DNA of 64,000 bases from positions 62,001 through 126,000 of the forward strand of contig NZ_SACT01000004.1 of the NCBI RefSeq assembly GCF_004016515.1. Reading direction: 5' to 3'. The stretch comes from Rubrivivax albus. Its GTDB lineage: Bacteria > Pseudomonadota > Gammaproteobacteria > Burkholderiales > Burkholderiaceae_C. How positions within the stretch are numbered: the stretch's first letter is position 1; the number at the start of each line of letters is the position of its first letter. The position numbers were made by a program, and so were the translations under genes. A model generated the notes under the pieces. That model saw nothing but the letters and a program-made list of their open reading frames with translations. It did not search any database and was not told where the DNA came from. Shown here piece by piece: positions 29,432 to 40,194 of this stretch.

Positions 29432-30196
29432 CTATGCGGCGCCGCCGTGCCGCCCGGCGCCGGCGGCAAACCGCGCCGCGCCGCCCAGGCCTTCGGCGAA
29501 CACCACCGCCTGCCCGCCGCGGCCCTCTCGGCGCAGTGCCTCGTCCAGCGGCCAGTCCCACTGCGCCAGCGCCGACGCGCGGTCGGCGTTCATGCAGCGC
29601 TGCGGAAAGGCCGCGATCTGCGCCGCCAGGTCCAGCGCCGCGGCCAGCGCCTGGCCGTCGGGCACCACGCGGTTGGCCAGGCCCATGGCCAGTGCCTCGT
29701 CGGCCGGCACCGCGCGACCGGTGAGGATCAGGTCCAGCGCCCGGCCCTGGCCGACGATGCGCGGCAGGCGCACCGTGCCGCCGTCGATCAGCGGCACGCC
29801 CCAGCGGCGGCAGAAGACGCCGAACACCGCGCCCTGCGCCGCCACGCGCAGGTCGGCCATCAGCGCCAGCTCCAGCCCGCCGGCCACGGCGTAGCCCTCC
29901 ACGGCGGCGATCACCGGTTTGCTGAAGACCATGCGCGTCGGCCCCATCGGACCATGGCCGTCCGGGTCCAGCGCGTTGCGCGTGGCCGGGTCGCCCAGGG
30001 CCTTCAGGTCGGCGCCGCCGCAGAAGTGCCCGCCGGCGCCAGTGAGCACGGCCACGCGGGCGTCGCCGTCGGCCTCGAAGGCCTCGAACGCGGCGCGCAG
30101 CGCGGCGGCGGTGGGGCCGTCCACCGCGTTGCGCCGCTCCGGGCGGTCGAGCGTGATCACACGGACGTGATCCTTCGTCAGGGTCTGGACAGTCAT
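29432..30196 (-). CDS. Enoyl-CoA hydratase/isomerase family protein
   Basis: A 254-residue crotonase-fold enzyme. The oxyanion-hole motifs HFCGGADLKALG and EGYAVAGGLELALMADLRV are intact. The usual second catalytic Glu region reads FCRRWGVPLIDGGTVRLP, where the common catalytic glutamates appear replaced, as in several crotonase relatives of undefined activity. Start ATG at 30196 gives MTVQTLTKDHVRVITLDRPE. It is divergent from the cobalamin riboswitch and btuB. Substrate unknown. Confidence 0.87.
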   Translation of the reverse strand: MTVQTLTKDHVRVITLDRPERRNAVDGPTAAALRAAFEAFEADGDARVAVLTGAGGHFCGGADLKALGDPATRNALDPDGHGPMGPTRMVFSKPVIAAVEGYAVAGGLELALMADLRVAAQGAVFGVFCRRWGVPLIDGGTVRLPRIVGQGRALDLILTGRAVPADEALAMGLANRVVPDGQALAAALDLAAQIAAFPQRCMNADRASALAQWDWPLDEALRREGRGGQAVVFAEGLGGAARFAAGAGRHGGAA

Positions 30197-30214
30197 GCGC
30201 GTATCATGCCCCTC

Positions 30215-30430
30215 GCTCCAGGTGCCTGCGGCCATGGCTGGCCAAAGGTTGAACGGGAAGCAGGTGACGGCCCGCGGTTCGAACCCGTGGGAGCACTCCT
30301 GCGCTGCCCCCGCACCGGTGAGCAGGCGCAAGGCCGCCAGCACGCCACTGGGTTGTTCGCAACCTGGGAAGGCGGCGGCCCCCGGGGGGGATGCCTCCCC
30401 GGCCTGCGAGCCCGGATACCGGCCTGCGGA
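30215..30430 (+). promoter_or_regulatory. Cobalamin (B12) riboswitch
   Basis: The 5' leader of the B12 receptor gene contains the conserved blocks in order: AGGTGCC near the start, TTGAACGGGAAGCAGGTG (30249-30266), GCGCTGCCCCCGCACCGGTGA (split across 30301-30321), CCACTGGG with CTGGGAAGGCG (30345-30374), and the B12 box GAGCCCGGATACCGGCC (about 30408-30424). Binding of adenosylcobalamin is expected to lower expression. A GC-rich inverted repeat CGCACC/GGTGCG at 30445-30458 may be part of the expression platform. Boundaries are approximate. Confidence 0.93.
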
Positions 30431-30512
30431 GCGCAGGGCTTCGTCGCACCCCGGTGCGGCGGTGCTGTTCGCCACCCATGCCGCTGCGGGGACGCTGTCG
30501 GCCGGAGTCATC

Positions 30513-32327
30513 GTGAAGCTTCCTGTTCGCCTTTCGCTGGCGGCCGCGGCCTGCGGCAGCCTGATCTCGTCGTTCCCCCTGCATGCCCAGACGACCCCGC
30601 CGGTGGTGGTGGTCACGGCCGCGCGCGTGCCGCAGGCCGAGGACCAGTCGCCGCTGGAGCTGCGCGTGATCCCGCGCGAGCGCATCGCCGCCGCCGGTGC
30701 CGACGGCCTGGCACAGCTGCTGCAGCGCGAAGCCGGCCTGGAACTGGCCGCCAACGGTGGCCCCGGCCAGCCGGTGGGCTTGTTCCTGCGCGGCAGCAAC
30801 GCCAACCACGTGGTGCTGCTGATCGACGGTGTGCGCGTCCATTCCGCCACCACCGGCACCAACGCCTTCGAGCACCTGGCGCCGGACCAGATCGAGCGCA
30901 TCGAGGTGCTGCTCGGCCCGGCCAGCGGGCTCTACGGGGCCGACGCCATCGGCGGCGTGGTGCAGGTCTTCACGCGCCAGGCCGACGGGCTGGCGGTGGA
31001 TCTGGGCGTGGGCAGCGAGGCCACGCGCCGCGCCGCCGTGCGCTGGGGCCGGGCCAGCGGCGCCACACGGATGTCGCTGGGCGCCTCGTGGCACGCCACC
31101 GATGCCGGCTCTGCCACCAACCCCGACAACCCCTTCTCCTACAACGCCGACCGCGACCCCTACCGCAATACCAGCGGCTTCGCGGTGCTGGAGCACGACC
31201 GCGCGCCCGGCCACACCCTGGCCGCGCGACTGACGCTGGCCGACACCCGTGCGCACTTCGACGCCGGCCCGGGCGTGGACGACCTCAACCGCCAGCGCCT
31301 GGCCACCCTCGCGCTGGAAAGCCGCGACCAGCTGGCCCCTGGCTGGACGAGCACGCTGCGGCTGGCGCGCGGGCAGGACAGCCTGCGCACCGACGGCAGC
31401 TTCCCCGGCAGTTTCCGCACCGAACAGGACCAGGCCAGCTGGCAGCACGCCGTCGCGCTGGCCGGCGGCGACGCCGTGGCCGGCGTGGAATGGCGGCGCG
31501 AGCAGGTGGACAGCGACACCGCCTTCACGCAGACCACGCGCCGCGTGGCCAGCCTGTTCGCCGGCTGGAGCGGGGACCTGGCCACCGGCCACCGCCTGCA
31601 GCTGGCGCTGCGCCATGACGACGATTCGCAGTTCGGCGGCCACGGTACCGGCAACCTGGGCTGGGCCTGGACGCTGGCGCCCGGTTGGCGCCTCACCGCC
31701 GCGGCCGGCACGGCCTTCAAGGCGCCGAGCTTCAACGACCTGTACTACCCGCTGCAGTTCGGCTACCAGGGCAACCCGGGCCTGGCGCCGGAGCGCTCGC
31801 GCAGCGGCGAGCTCGGCCTGCACCACCAGGCCGGCGCGTGGCGGCTGGACGCCACCGCCTTCGACAGCCGCATCCGCGACCTCATCGCCATCAACGACAG
31901 CTTCACCTCGGTGGACAACGTGGGCCGCGCGCGCATCCGCGGGCTGACGCTGCGCACGCGCTGGGCTGCCGGGCCCTGGGCCGCGCGTGCGGAGGCCACC
32001 TGGCAGACGCCGGAGAACGCCGACACCGGCGGCCGCCTGGTGCGCCGGGCCGGGCGCTTCGGCAGCGCCGGGCTGGAGTGGCGGGGTGGGGCCTGGCAGG
32101 CGGGCATCGAGGCGGTCGCCGTGGGCGCCCGCTTCAACGACGCGGCCAACACCGACACCCTGGCCGGCTACGGTCTGCTGAACCTGCAGGCACGCTGGGC
32201 GGTGGCGCCGCAATGGGCGCTCACGGCGCGCATCGACAACCTGGCCGACCGCGCCTATACCCTGGTGCGCGGCTACGACGCGCCAGGACGCAAGGCCGTG
32301 CTGGCGCTGCACTGGCAGATGGACTGA
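30513..32327 (+). CDS. btuB: TonB-dependent vitamin B12 receptor
   Basis: A 604-residue outer-membrane receptor for cobalamin. A signal peptide (about 1-26, ending PLHAQ) precedes a TonB-box-like PVVVVTAARVPQAED, a plug domain with LFLRGSNANHVVLLIDGVRV and GPASGLYGADAIGGVVQV, and a beta-barrel ending PGRKAVLALHWQMD. The start is GTG at 30513 with GGAG 5 nt upstream; no suitable ATG exists. The cobalamin riboswitch in its leader and btuCDF downstream make the substrate assignment strong. Confidence 0.93.
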   Translation: MKLPVRLSLAAAACGSLISSFPLHAQTTPPVVVVTAARVPQAEDQSPLELRVIPRERIAAAGADGLAQLLQREAGLELAANGGPGQPVGLFLRGSNANHVVLLIDGVRVHSATTGTNAFEHLAPDQIERIEVLLGPASGLYGADAIGGVVQVFTRQADGLAVDLGVGSEATRRAAVRWGRASGATRMSLGASWHATDAGSATNPDNPFSYNADRDPYRNTSGFAVLEHDRAPGHTLAARLTLADTRAHFDAGPGVDDLNRQRLATLALESRDQLAPGWTSTLRLARGQDSLRTDGSFPGSFRTEQDQASWQHAVALAGGDAVAGVEWRREQVDSDTAFTQTTRRVASLFAGWSGDLATGHRLQLALRHDDDSQFGGHGTGNLGWAWTLAPGWRLTAAAGTAFKAPSFNDLYYPLQFGYQGNPGLAPERSRSGELGLHHQAGAWRLDATAFDSRIRDLIAINDSFTSVDNVGRARIRGLTLRTRWAAGPWAARAEATWQTPENADTGGRLVRRAGRFGSAGLEWRGGAWQAGIEAVAVGARFNDAANTDTLAGYGLLNLQARWAVAPQWALTARIDNLADRAYTLVRGYDAPGRKAVLALHWQMD

Positions 32328-32340
32328 CCGAGGGTCGGGC

Positions 32341-33354
32341 ATGGGCCGCGCACTGCGCATCTGGACCGGACTGCTCGCCTTCGCGGCGGCGGCCTGGGCC
32401 GTGGCGCTGGCCAGCGGCTCGGTGGTCATCGACCCGCTGGCCCTGCCGGGCCTGCTGTTCACCCCCGACGCCTCGCCCGAGGCGGAAGTACTGCATGCGC
32501 TGCGCCTGCCGCGTACCGGCGCAGCCTTTGCCACCGGCGGCCTTCTAGCGCTGGCCGGTGCGCTGATGCAGGTGCTGCTGCGCAACCCGCTGGCCGACCC
32601 CTACGTGCTGGGCATCTCCGGCGGCGCCGCGGCGGGTGCACTGGCGGTGATGTGGCTCGGCCTGGGCCTGGGTGTGGGCGCCTGGGCGGTGCAGGCAGGC
32701 GCCTTTGGTGGTGCGCTGCTGACCATCGTGCTCGTGTTCGCGATCGCCCACCGCGACTTGGCGCGGCTGGCCGCGCCAGGCGCGCACGACACCGCGCCGC
32801 GCCTGCTGCTCACCGGCGTGATGCTGGCCGCCGGCTGGACGGCGGTGGTGACGCTGATGCTGTCGCTGGCGCCGGAGGCGCAGTTGCGCGGCATGCTGTT
32901 CTGGCTGGCGGGCGACCTGTCCGGTGCCGGGTCGCCGGGGTGGCCGCTGGCGGCGCTGGCGGTGCTGCTGGCGCTGGCCTGGCCGTTGGCCCGCCAGCTC
33001 AACGTGCTGTTGCGCGGGCCGCTGGCGGCGGCGTCGCTGGGGGTGAGGGTGATCGGGCTGCGGCGGTGGCTGTACCTGCTGGCCTCGGCCGCCGCGGCGG
33101 TGGCCGTCACCACCGCCGGCAGCGTGGGCTTCATCGGCCTGGTGGTGCCGCATGCGCTGCGCCTGCTGTTCGGCAACGACCAGCGTGTGCTGCTGCCGGG
33201 CTGTGTGCTCGCCGGTGGCAGCCTGCTGCTGCTGGCCGACACGCTGGCGCGCACGGTGGTGGCGCCCACGCAGCTGCCGGTGGGTGTGATCACCGCGCTG
33301 CTGGGCGTGCCCAGCTTCCTGGTGCTGCTGCTGCGGCACGGAGGGCGGCCATGA
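32341..33354 (+). CDS. btuC: Vitamin B12 ABC transporter permease
   Basis: A 337-residue FecCD-family permease with about ten membrane helices. Family blocks include LRLPRTGAAFATGGLLALAG, GNDQRVLLPGCVLAGGSLLL and the coupling helix RRWLYLLASAAAAVAVTTAG. It starts 13 nt after the receptor gene and overlaps the ATPase gene as ATGA. FecCD permeases also serve iron siderophores; the riboswitch upstream identifies B12 as the substrate. Confidence 0.92.
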   Translation: MGRALRIWTGLLAFAAAAWAVALASGSVVIDPLALPGLLFTPDASPEAEVLHALRLPRTGAAFATGGLLALAGALMQVLLRNPLADPYVLGISGGAAAGALAVMWLGLGLGVGAWAVQAGAFGGALLTIVLVFAIAHRDLARLAAPGAHDTAPRLLLTGVMLAAGWTAVVTLMLSLAPEAQLRGMLFWLAGDLSGAGSPGWPLAALAVLLALAWPLARQLNVLLRGPLAAASLGVRVIGLRRWLYLLASAAAAVAVTTAGSVGFIGLVVPHALRLLFGNDQRVLLPGCVLAGGSLLLLADTLARTVVAPTQLPVGVITALLGVPSFLVLLLRHGGRP

Positions 33355-34109
33355 TCGAGGTCGAACGGCTCGGTCTGATCGCTGGCGCGCGCACGCTGGT
33401 CGACACGCTGGACCTCACGTTGCTTCGCGGCCAGCTCTGGGCCGTCGTCGGCCCCAACGGCAGCGGCAAGACCACGCTGCTGCACACGCTGGCCGGGCTG
33501 CGCGCGCCCGACGCCGGCGCGCTGCGCCTGGGCGGGCGGCCCTACGCTGGCTGGCCACCCGGCGAGGCCGCCTGCCTGCGCGGCCTGCTGCCGCAGGCCC
33601 AGGTCGACAGCTTCGCCGCCAGCGTGCTGGACCTTGTGCTCATCGGCCGACACCCGCACCTGGCACGCTGGGCCTGGGAGGGCGAGGACGACCGCCGCAT
33701 CGCCCGTGCCGCACTGGCGGCGGCGGACCTCGCCGGCTTCGACGACCGGGACGTGCTGACACTCTCCGGCGGCGAACGCCAGCGCGTGGCCATCGCCGCC
33801 CTGCTGGCGCAGGACCCGCTGGCGTTGCTGATGGACGAACCGCTGGCCCACCTGGACCTGCACCACCAGCTGCTGCTGCTGCGCCACCTGCAGGCGCTGG
33901 TCCAGGCGCAGGGGCGGCTGGTGGTGCTGTCGGTGCACGACCTGAACCTGGCGGCGCGTTTCGCGACCCATGCGCTGGTGCTCGGCCCGCGCGGCCACCA
34001 CGCGGGGGCGGTGGCCGAGGTGATGACCGAACCCGTGCTGTCGGCCGCCTTCGGCCATGCGCTGCAGCGGGTGAACCTGGGGGGGCAATGGCTGTTCGTG
34101 CCGGCCTGA
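33351..34109 (+). CDS. btuD: Vitamin B12 ABC transporter ATPase
   Basis: A 252-residue single-domain ABC ATPase: Walker A GPNGSGKTT (about 37-45), Q-loop LLPQAQVD, signature LSGGERQRVAIA (about 140-151), Walker B LALLMDEPLAHLD and H-loop VHDLN. Overlaps btuC (ATGA) and, by 22 nt at its 3' end, btuF in a different frame. Assigned to B12 from the operon. Confidence 0.92.
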   Translation: MIEVERLGLIAGARTLVDTLDLTLLRGQLWAVVGPNGSGKTTLLHTLAGLRAPDAGALRLGGRPYAGWPPGEAACLRGLLPQAQVDSFAASVLDLVLIGRHPHLARWAWEGEDDRRIARAALAAADLAGFDDRDVLTLSGGERQRVAIAALLAQDPLALLMDEPLAHLDLHHQLLLLRHLQALVQAQGRLVVLSVHDLNLAARFATHALVLGPRGHHAGAVAEVMTEPVLSAAFGHALQRVNLGGQWLFVPA

Positions 34110-34984
34110 CGCTGTGCGTCGCCGTCCTGCTGGCGCTGGCCACGGCGGCGCGCGCAGAGATCCGCCTTGTCGACGACGAAGGTGCCGCGCTGGTGCTGCC
34201 GGCGCCGGCGCAGCGCATCGTCAGCATCGCACCGCACCTGACCGAGCTGCTGTTCGCCGCCGGCGCCGGCAGCCGCGTGGTGGCGGTGTCGGACTGGAGC
34301 GACTACCCCGAGGCGGCACAACGCCTGCCGCGCATCGGCGACGCGGTGCGGCTGGATCTGGAGCGCATCGTCGCGCTGAAGCCCGACCTCGTGGTGGTCT
34401 GGGCCAACGGCAGCGCGCCGCAGCAGCTGGCGCGTCTGCGTGCCGCCGGTCTGCCGGTGTTCAGCAGCGCCGGGCGCGACCTAGCGCACATCGCGACGAC
34501 GCTGCGCGCCTTTGGCCGCCTGGCCGGTACCGAGGCGGCGGCCGAGGCGCGCGCGGCCGCTTTCGAAGGTGAACTTGCGGCGCTGCGCACCACCTACGCC
34601 CAGCGCCCGCCGCTGCGTGTGGTCTACCAGATCTGGGCCGAGCCGCTGATGACCGTCAACGGCGCCCACCCCATCAGCGAGGCACTGGCCCTGTGCGGCG
34701 CGCGCAACGTCTTCGCCGACCTGCCGCAGCTGGTGCCGCAGGTGGCGGCCGAGGCGGTGCTGGCCGCACAGCCCGACGCCATCATCACCGGCCGCCTGGC
34801 CGCCGGCAAGCCCGATGGCCTGGACCGCTGGCGCCGCCTGCGCAGCCTGCAGGACACGGCGCTGCTGACGGTGAACCCCGACACCCTGCACCGCGCCACC
34901 GACCGCATGGCCGACGGCGTGCGCGAGCTCTGCGTCAGCCTGGAGGCGGTGCGAACGCGGCGTGCCGCTGGCGCACCGCGCTGA
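34088..34984 (+). CDS. btuF: Periplasmic cobalamin-binding protein
   Basis: A 298-residue helical-backbone binding protein (BtuF/FepB class). The signal peptide (about 1-23) ends in AARAEI; the mature protein has QRIVSIAPHLTELLFAAGAG and a second lobe with MTVNGAHPISEALALCGARN. ATG at 34088 lies 22 nt inside the end of btuD. It is the last gene of the B12 uptake operon, and its final 50 bp overlap the convergent nucleotidyltransferase gene. Confidence 0.92.
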   Translation: MAVRAGLTLCVAVLLALATAARAEIRLVDDEGAALVLPAPAQRIVSIAPHLTELLFAAGAGSRVVAVSDWSDYPEAAQRLPRIGDAVRLDLERIVALKPDLVVVWANGSAPQQLARLRAAGLPVFSSAGRDLAHIATTLRAFGRLAGTEAAAEARAAAFEGELAALRTTYAQRPPLRVVYQIWAEPLMTVNGAHPISEALALCGARNVFADLPQLVPQVAAEAVLAAQPDAIITGRLAAGKPDGLDRWRRLRSLQDTALLTVNPDTLHRATDRMADGVRELCVSLEAVRTRRAAGAPR

Positions 34985-35786
34985 GGTCCAGGTCGGGCCA
35001 GCGCGCGGCCACCAGTGCCGTCACCTCCGCCTCCAGTGTGTGCAGGGCGGCAAATCCGATGTCCGGCGGCGTCATCAACGCGGCTTCGAGCCGGGCCGTG
35101 AAGGCCGGTGGCTTGCAGGCCATGCCGTCGACGAAGCGGCCCATGCGCTTGAACTGGAAGGTCGTGAAGTAGCAGCCGTTCAGGCCCGCCAGCGCCCCGA
35201 GCAGGCGGTGGGCGACCTGCACCTGCAGTTCGCGGCTCCAGACCAGGGCGTCGCGGTGCACGATCTGCGCGATGGCCCGCCAAGGGGTGAGCTGGCCCAG
35301 CCAGTGGGCGGCCATCGCGCGGCCCAGGGCCTCGGGAAAGTCGCGCACGCGCACTTGTGCCGCCGCAAGTGCGGCATGGCCCGCCAGCGGCTCGGCCTTG
35401 GCCACGCCTTCGCAGAGTTTGTGCAGCGGCGTGTCGGGGTCGTGCCGGAGCAGCACCTGGTCCAGTTCGGCCTCGAAGTTGGCGCGGCTGCCGTAGGCGA
35501 TCTGCGTCTCGATGCCTTCGAGCCGGAAGGCCACCACGGCGCCGCTGCCGTCGAAGGCGCCGACCTGCCAGTGCCAGGGTTCGCCGCCGGCGCCGGCGCA
35601 CGCGCGGCGCAGCGCTTCTTCCGGCGGCAGGGTCTCGAAGAGCAGGCTCATGTCGACGTCTGAGCGCGCGTCGGCCGCGTCCTCCACCGTGGAGCCCGAG
35701 ACCAGGCCCAGCCAGGGCGACAGCGGCGCGTGGGCCTCGGCCACGCGGCGGGCCAGGCGGCGGCGGAGGTCGGAAGGGTCGTTCAT
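34935..35786 (-). CDS. MNT-type nucleotidyltransferase
   Basis: A 283-residue protein with an N-terminal polymerase-beta-like nucleotidyltransferase motif: GS at 31-32 and the metal-binding DVD at 43-45 (LVSGSTVEDAADARSDVDM). The rest is helical, with HWLGQLTPWRAIAQIVHRDA and FKRMGRFVDGM, as in DUF4037-like or aminoglycoside-adenylyltransferase-like proteins. Start ATG at 35786 has GGCGGG just upstream. The nucleotide acceptor is unknown. No HEPN partner gene lies beside it, so a MNT/HEPN toxin-antitoxin pair is unlikely. Confidence 0.72.
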   Translation of the reverse strand: MNDPSDLRRRLARRVAEAHAPLSPWLGLVSGSTVEDAADARSDVDMSLLFETLPPEEALRRACAGAGGEPWHWQVGAFDGSGAVVAFRLEGIETQIAYGSRANFEAELDQVLLRHDPDTPLHKLCEGVAKAEPLAGHAALAAAQVRVRDFPEALGRAMAAHWLGQLTPWRAIAQIVHRDALVWSRELQVQVAHRLLGALAGLNGCYFTTFQFKRMGRFVDGMACKPPAFTARLEAALMTPPDIGFAALHTLEAEVTALVAARWPDLDLSAVRQRHAAFAPPPG

Positions 35787-35929
35787 CCCGCCAGTCTGAA
35801 GGCCGGACCCGCAGCCCGTGGGCCACATACGATGAAGCGCACTCTACGACGACGAACGACGGTGGCGGGCCGCCCAGCGCCAATGCGCGGGCGTGCACAC
35901 GGACCTGTGCGGAGGGCGTGCCGGTGCCG

Positions 35930-36502
35930 TCAGTCCTCGTCCGCCCACCGGCGCAGCGGCCGCTGGAAGAACAGGTTGTTCGGCAGTTGCAGGCGGGTCA
36001 ACGTCCCGTCCGGCCCGGTCTCCACCAGGGTGGTGTAGACGAGGTTGATGTCGTGCACTCGGCCCTTGAAGCCCGGCTTGTCGCCGGTCTCCAGCAGTTC
36101 CACCACATCGCCGGGGCGGAAGGCCCGGGTGATGAAGATCAGCAGCGTGCAGAACAGGTTGGACAGCACGCTCCAGGCGGCGAAGAAGGCCACTGCACCC
36201 ACGGTGGCAAAGCCGGTGAAGGCCGTCCACAGCACGTGGCTGGACACCCCCATGCGTTCCAGCGACCACAGCAGCGCACCGAGATAGACCACCAGCGCGA
36301 TCACGCGCCGTGCCACCACCACCAGCATGGCCGGCAGGGCGTACGCGCGGGCCAGCCTGGCCAGCAGGCCACGCACCAGGCGCATCAGCAGCCAGGCGGC
36401 CAGGAGGATGGCGATCACCTGCGTGCCGACCACCAGGGTCTCGACGCCGTCGCCAGCCCAGGCGGGCAGGCGGGCCACGATCAGGTCCAGGTACTTGTCC
36501 AT
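35930..36502 (-). CDS. Small MscS-family mechanosensitive channel
   Basis: A 190-residue MscS-like protein: three hydrophobic segments (about 20-42, 55-78 and 88-120), the last with WTAFTGFATVGAVAFFAAWSVLSN resembling the pore helix TM3, followed by a beta domain with FRPGDVVELLETGDKPGFKGRV. It lacks the C-terminal alpha/beta vestibule of full MscS. ATG at 36502 gives MDKYLDLIVARLPAW. It lies 74 bp downstream of acnA on the same strand and may be co-transcribed with it. Confidence 0.85.
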   Translation of the reverse strand: MDKYLDLIVARLPAWAGDGVETLVVGTQVIAILLAAWLLMRLVRGLLARLARAYALPAMLVVVARRVIALVVYLGALLWSLERMGVSSHVLWTAFTGFATVGAVAFFAAWSVLSNLFCTLLIFITRAFRPGDVVELLETGDKPGFKGRVHDINLVYTTLVETGPDGTLTRLQLPNNLFFQRPLRRWADED

Positions 36503-36576
36503 GGGGCCGGATGATGCCGCGGCCGGCGCGTCGGCGCAGGCCGTCACGGTGATGCAGGGCGGCGAGAAGGTCTTGC

Positions 36577-39240
<2,664 letters not shown>

Positions 39241-39270
39241 GGCGGGTTCCTTTGGCGGTGAGAATGACAC

Positions 39271-39747
39271 ATGCCCGAGACCCTGCTCAAGACCCTGCAC
39301 CTGTTGTCGTTGTTCGTCTGGATCGGCGGCATGGTGTTTGCCCACTTCTTCCTGCGCCCGTCGCTGGCGGTGCTGGAGCCGCCGCAGCGGCTGGCGCTGA
39401 TGACGGCGGTGCTGGGCCGCTTCTTCCGTGCCGTGACCGTGGCCGCGCCGCTGGCCTGGCTCAGCGGCGCGCTGCTGATCGGCCGGGCGGCGCAGGCGGT
39501 GGCCGCCAGCGGGGGCAGCCTGCAGCTGCCGCTGTACTGGCACCTGATGGCCGGCGGCGGCACACTGATGCTGGCGGTGTACGCATGGATCCGGCTGGTG
39601 CCGTACCGGGCGCTGGTGGCCGCGGTGGGTCAGGGCAACGGGCCTGCCGGCGCCGCTGCGCTGGCCCGTGTGCGCACAGCGGTGGCGTTCAACCTGGGGC
39701 TGGGCACGGCGATCCTGCTGACCGCGCTGATGCGCTGGCCCGCGTAG
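39271..39747 (+). CDS. CopD-like integral membrane protein
   Basis: A 158-residue protein with four membrane helices. The N-terminal [20 protein letters not shown] and the histidines at about 10, 25 and 91 follow the pattern of CopD-domain proteins, which carry copper or heme. No copper genes are nearby, so a copper role is only suggested. It starts 30 bp from the acnA start on the opposite strand. Confidence 0.7.
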   Translation: MPETLLKTLHLLSLFVWIGGMVFAHFFLRPSLAVLEPPQRLALMTAVLGRFFRAVTVAAPLAWLSGALLIGRAAQAVAASGGSLQLPLYWHLMAGGGTLMLAVYAWIRLVPYRALVAAVGQGNGPAGAAALARVRTAVAFNLGLGTAILLTALMRWPA

Positions 39748-40194
39748 CTCCACTGCGATGGACCAGCGCCTGGCGATCCTGGTGAATCCTGCCCGGCGTG
39801 CCGCACAGCGAAGCCGAGGACGTGAGAGGGTGAGAGGCCATCCCGCATGCCCCCTCATCCCCGCCAAGCGGACCGACTCGTCGTTGAAAATGCTCACCAT
39901 AGCGCGAGCCATGGCTGTGCTTTGCGCCTGGATTCGGACCACCTGGCGCGTCTGCTCGGGCACGCCGGATGGCCTTTCACCCTCTGAGTCGTATACCCCA
40001 TACGGTCCTTCGGGACGTCGCTGGTGGCAGAGGGTAGGCTGGTGCGCGGTGAGTCACTGGCTGATCGCCGGAGGATTCCGATGACCTACAGCCCGGACGG
40101 GCGCCGTGGCGCGTCCTCGCCATGCAACGGGCCAGGGTCGTGGCCGCACTTCGCCGGCCGGTGCGCGCGAGCCTGCGCCAGGCTTCACAGGCGC
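39748..40194. other. Convergent intergenic region, no gene recognised
   Basis: About 450 bp lie between two converging genes, unusually long for this window. A short plus-strand frame (39758-40084) has no recognisable product or ribosome site. The region holds the inverted repeat at 39825-39985 and two small adjacent hairpins, CGTAT/ATACG (39990-40004) and GTCC-TTCG-GGAC (40005-40016). A decayed gene remnant is possible. Confidence 0.5.
39825..39985. repeat. Imperfect 28-bp inverted repeat element
   Basis: The arms 39825-39852 and 39958-39985 are inverted copies matching at 25 of 28 positions (core AGAGGGTGA-x-AGGCCATCC-x-GC-x-TGCCC). They enclose 105 bp with a perfect 10-bp palindrome AGCCATGGCT (39907-39916) close to the centre. 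No target-site duplication and no coding sequence were found. It could be a small non-autonomous mobile element, a REP-like element or a structured RNA. Confidence 0.6.

Noticed and set aside
34935..35786. Nucleotidyltransferase as part of a MNT/HEPN toxin-antitoxin system
   Set aside because: No small HEPN-type gene adjoins; the neighbours are btuF and an MscS channel, and the protein is longer than typical MNT antitoxins.
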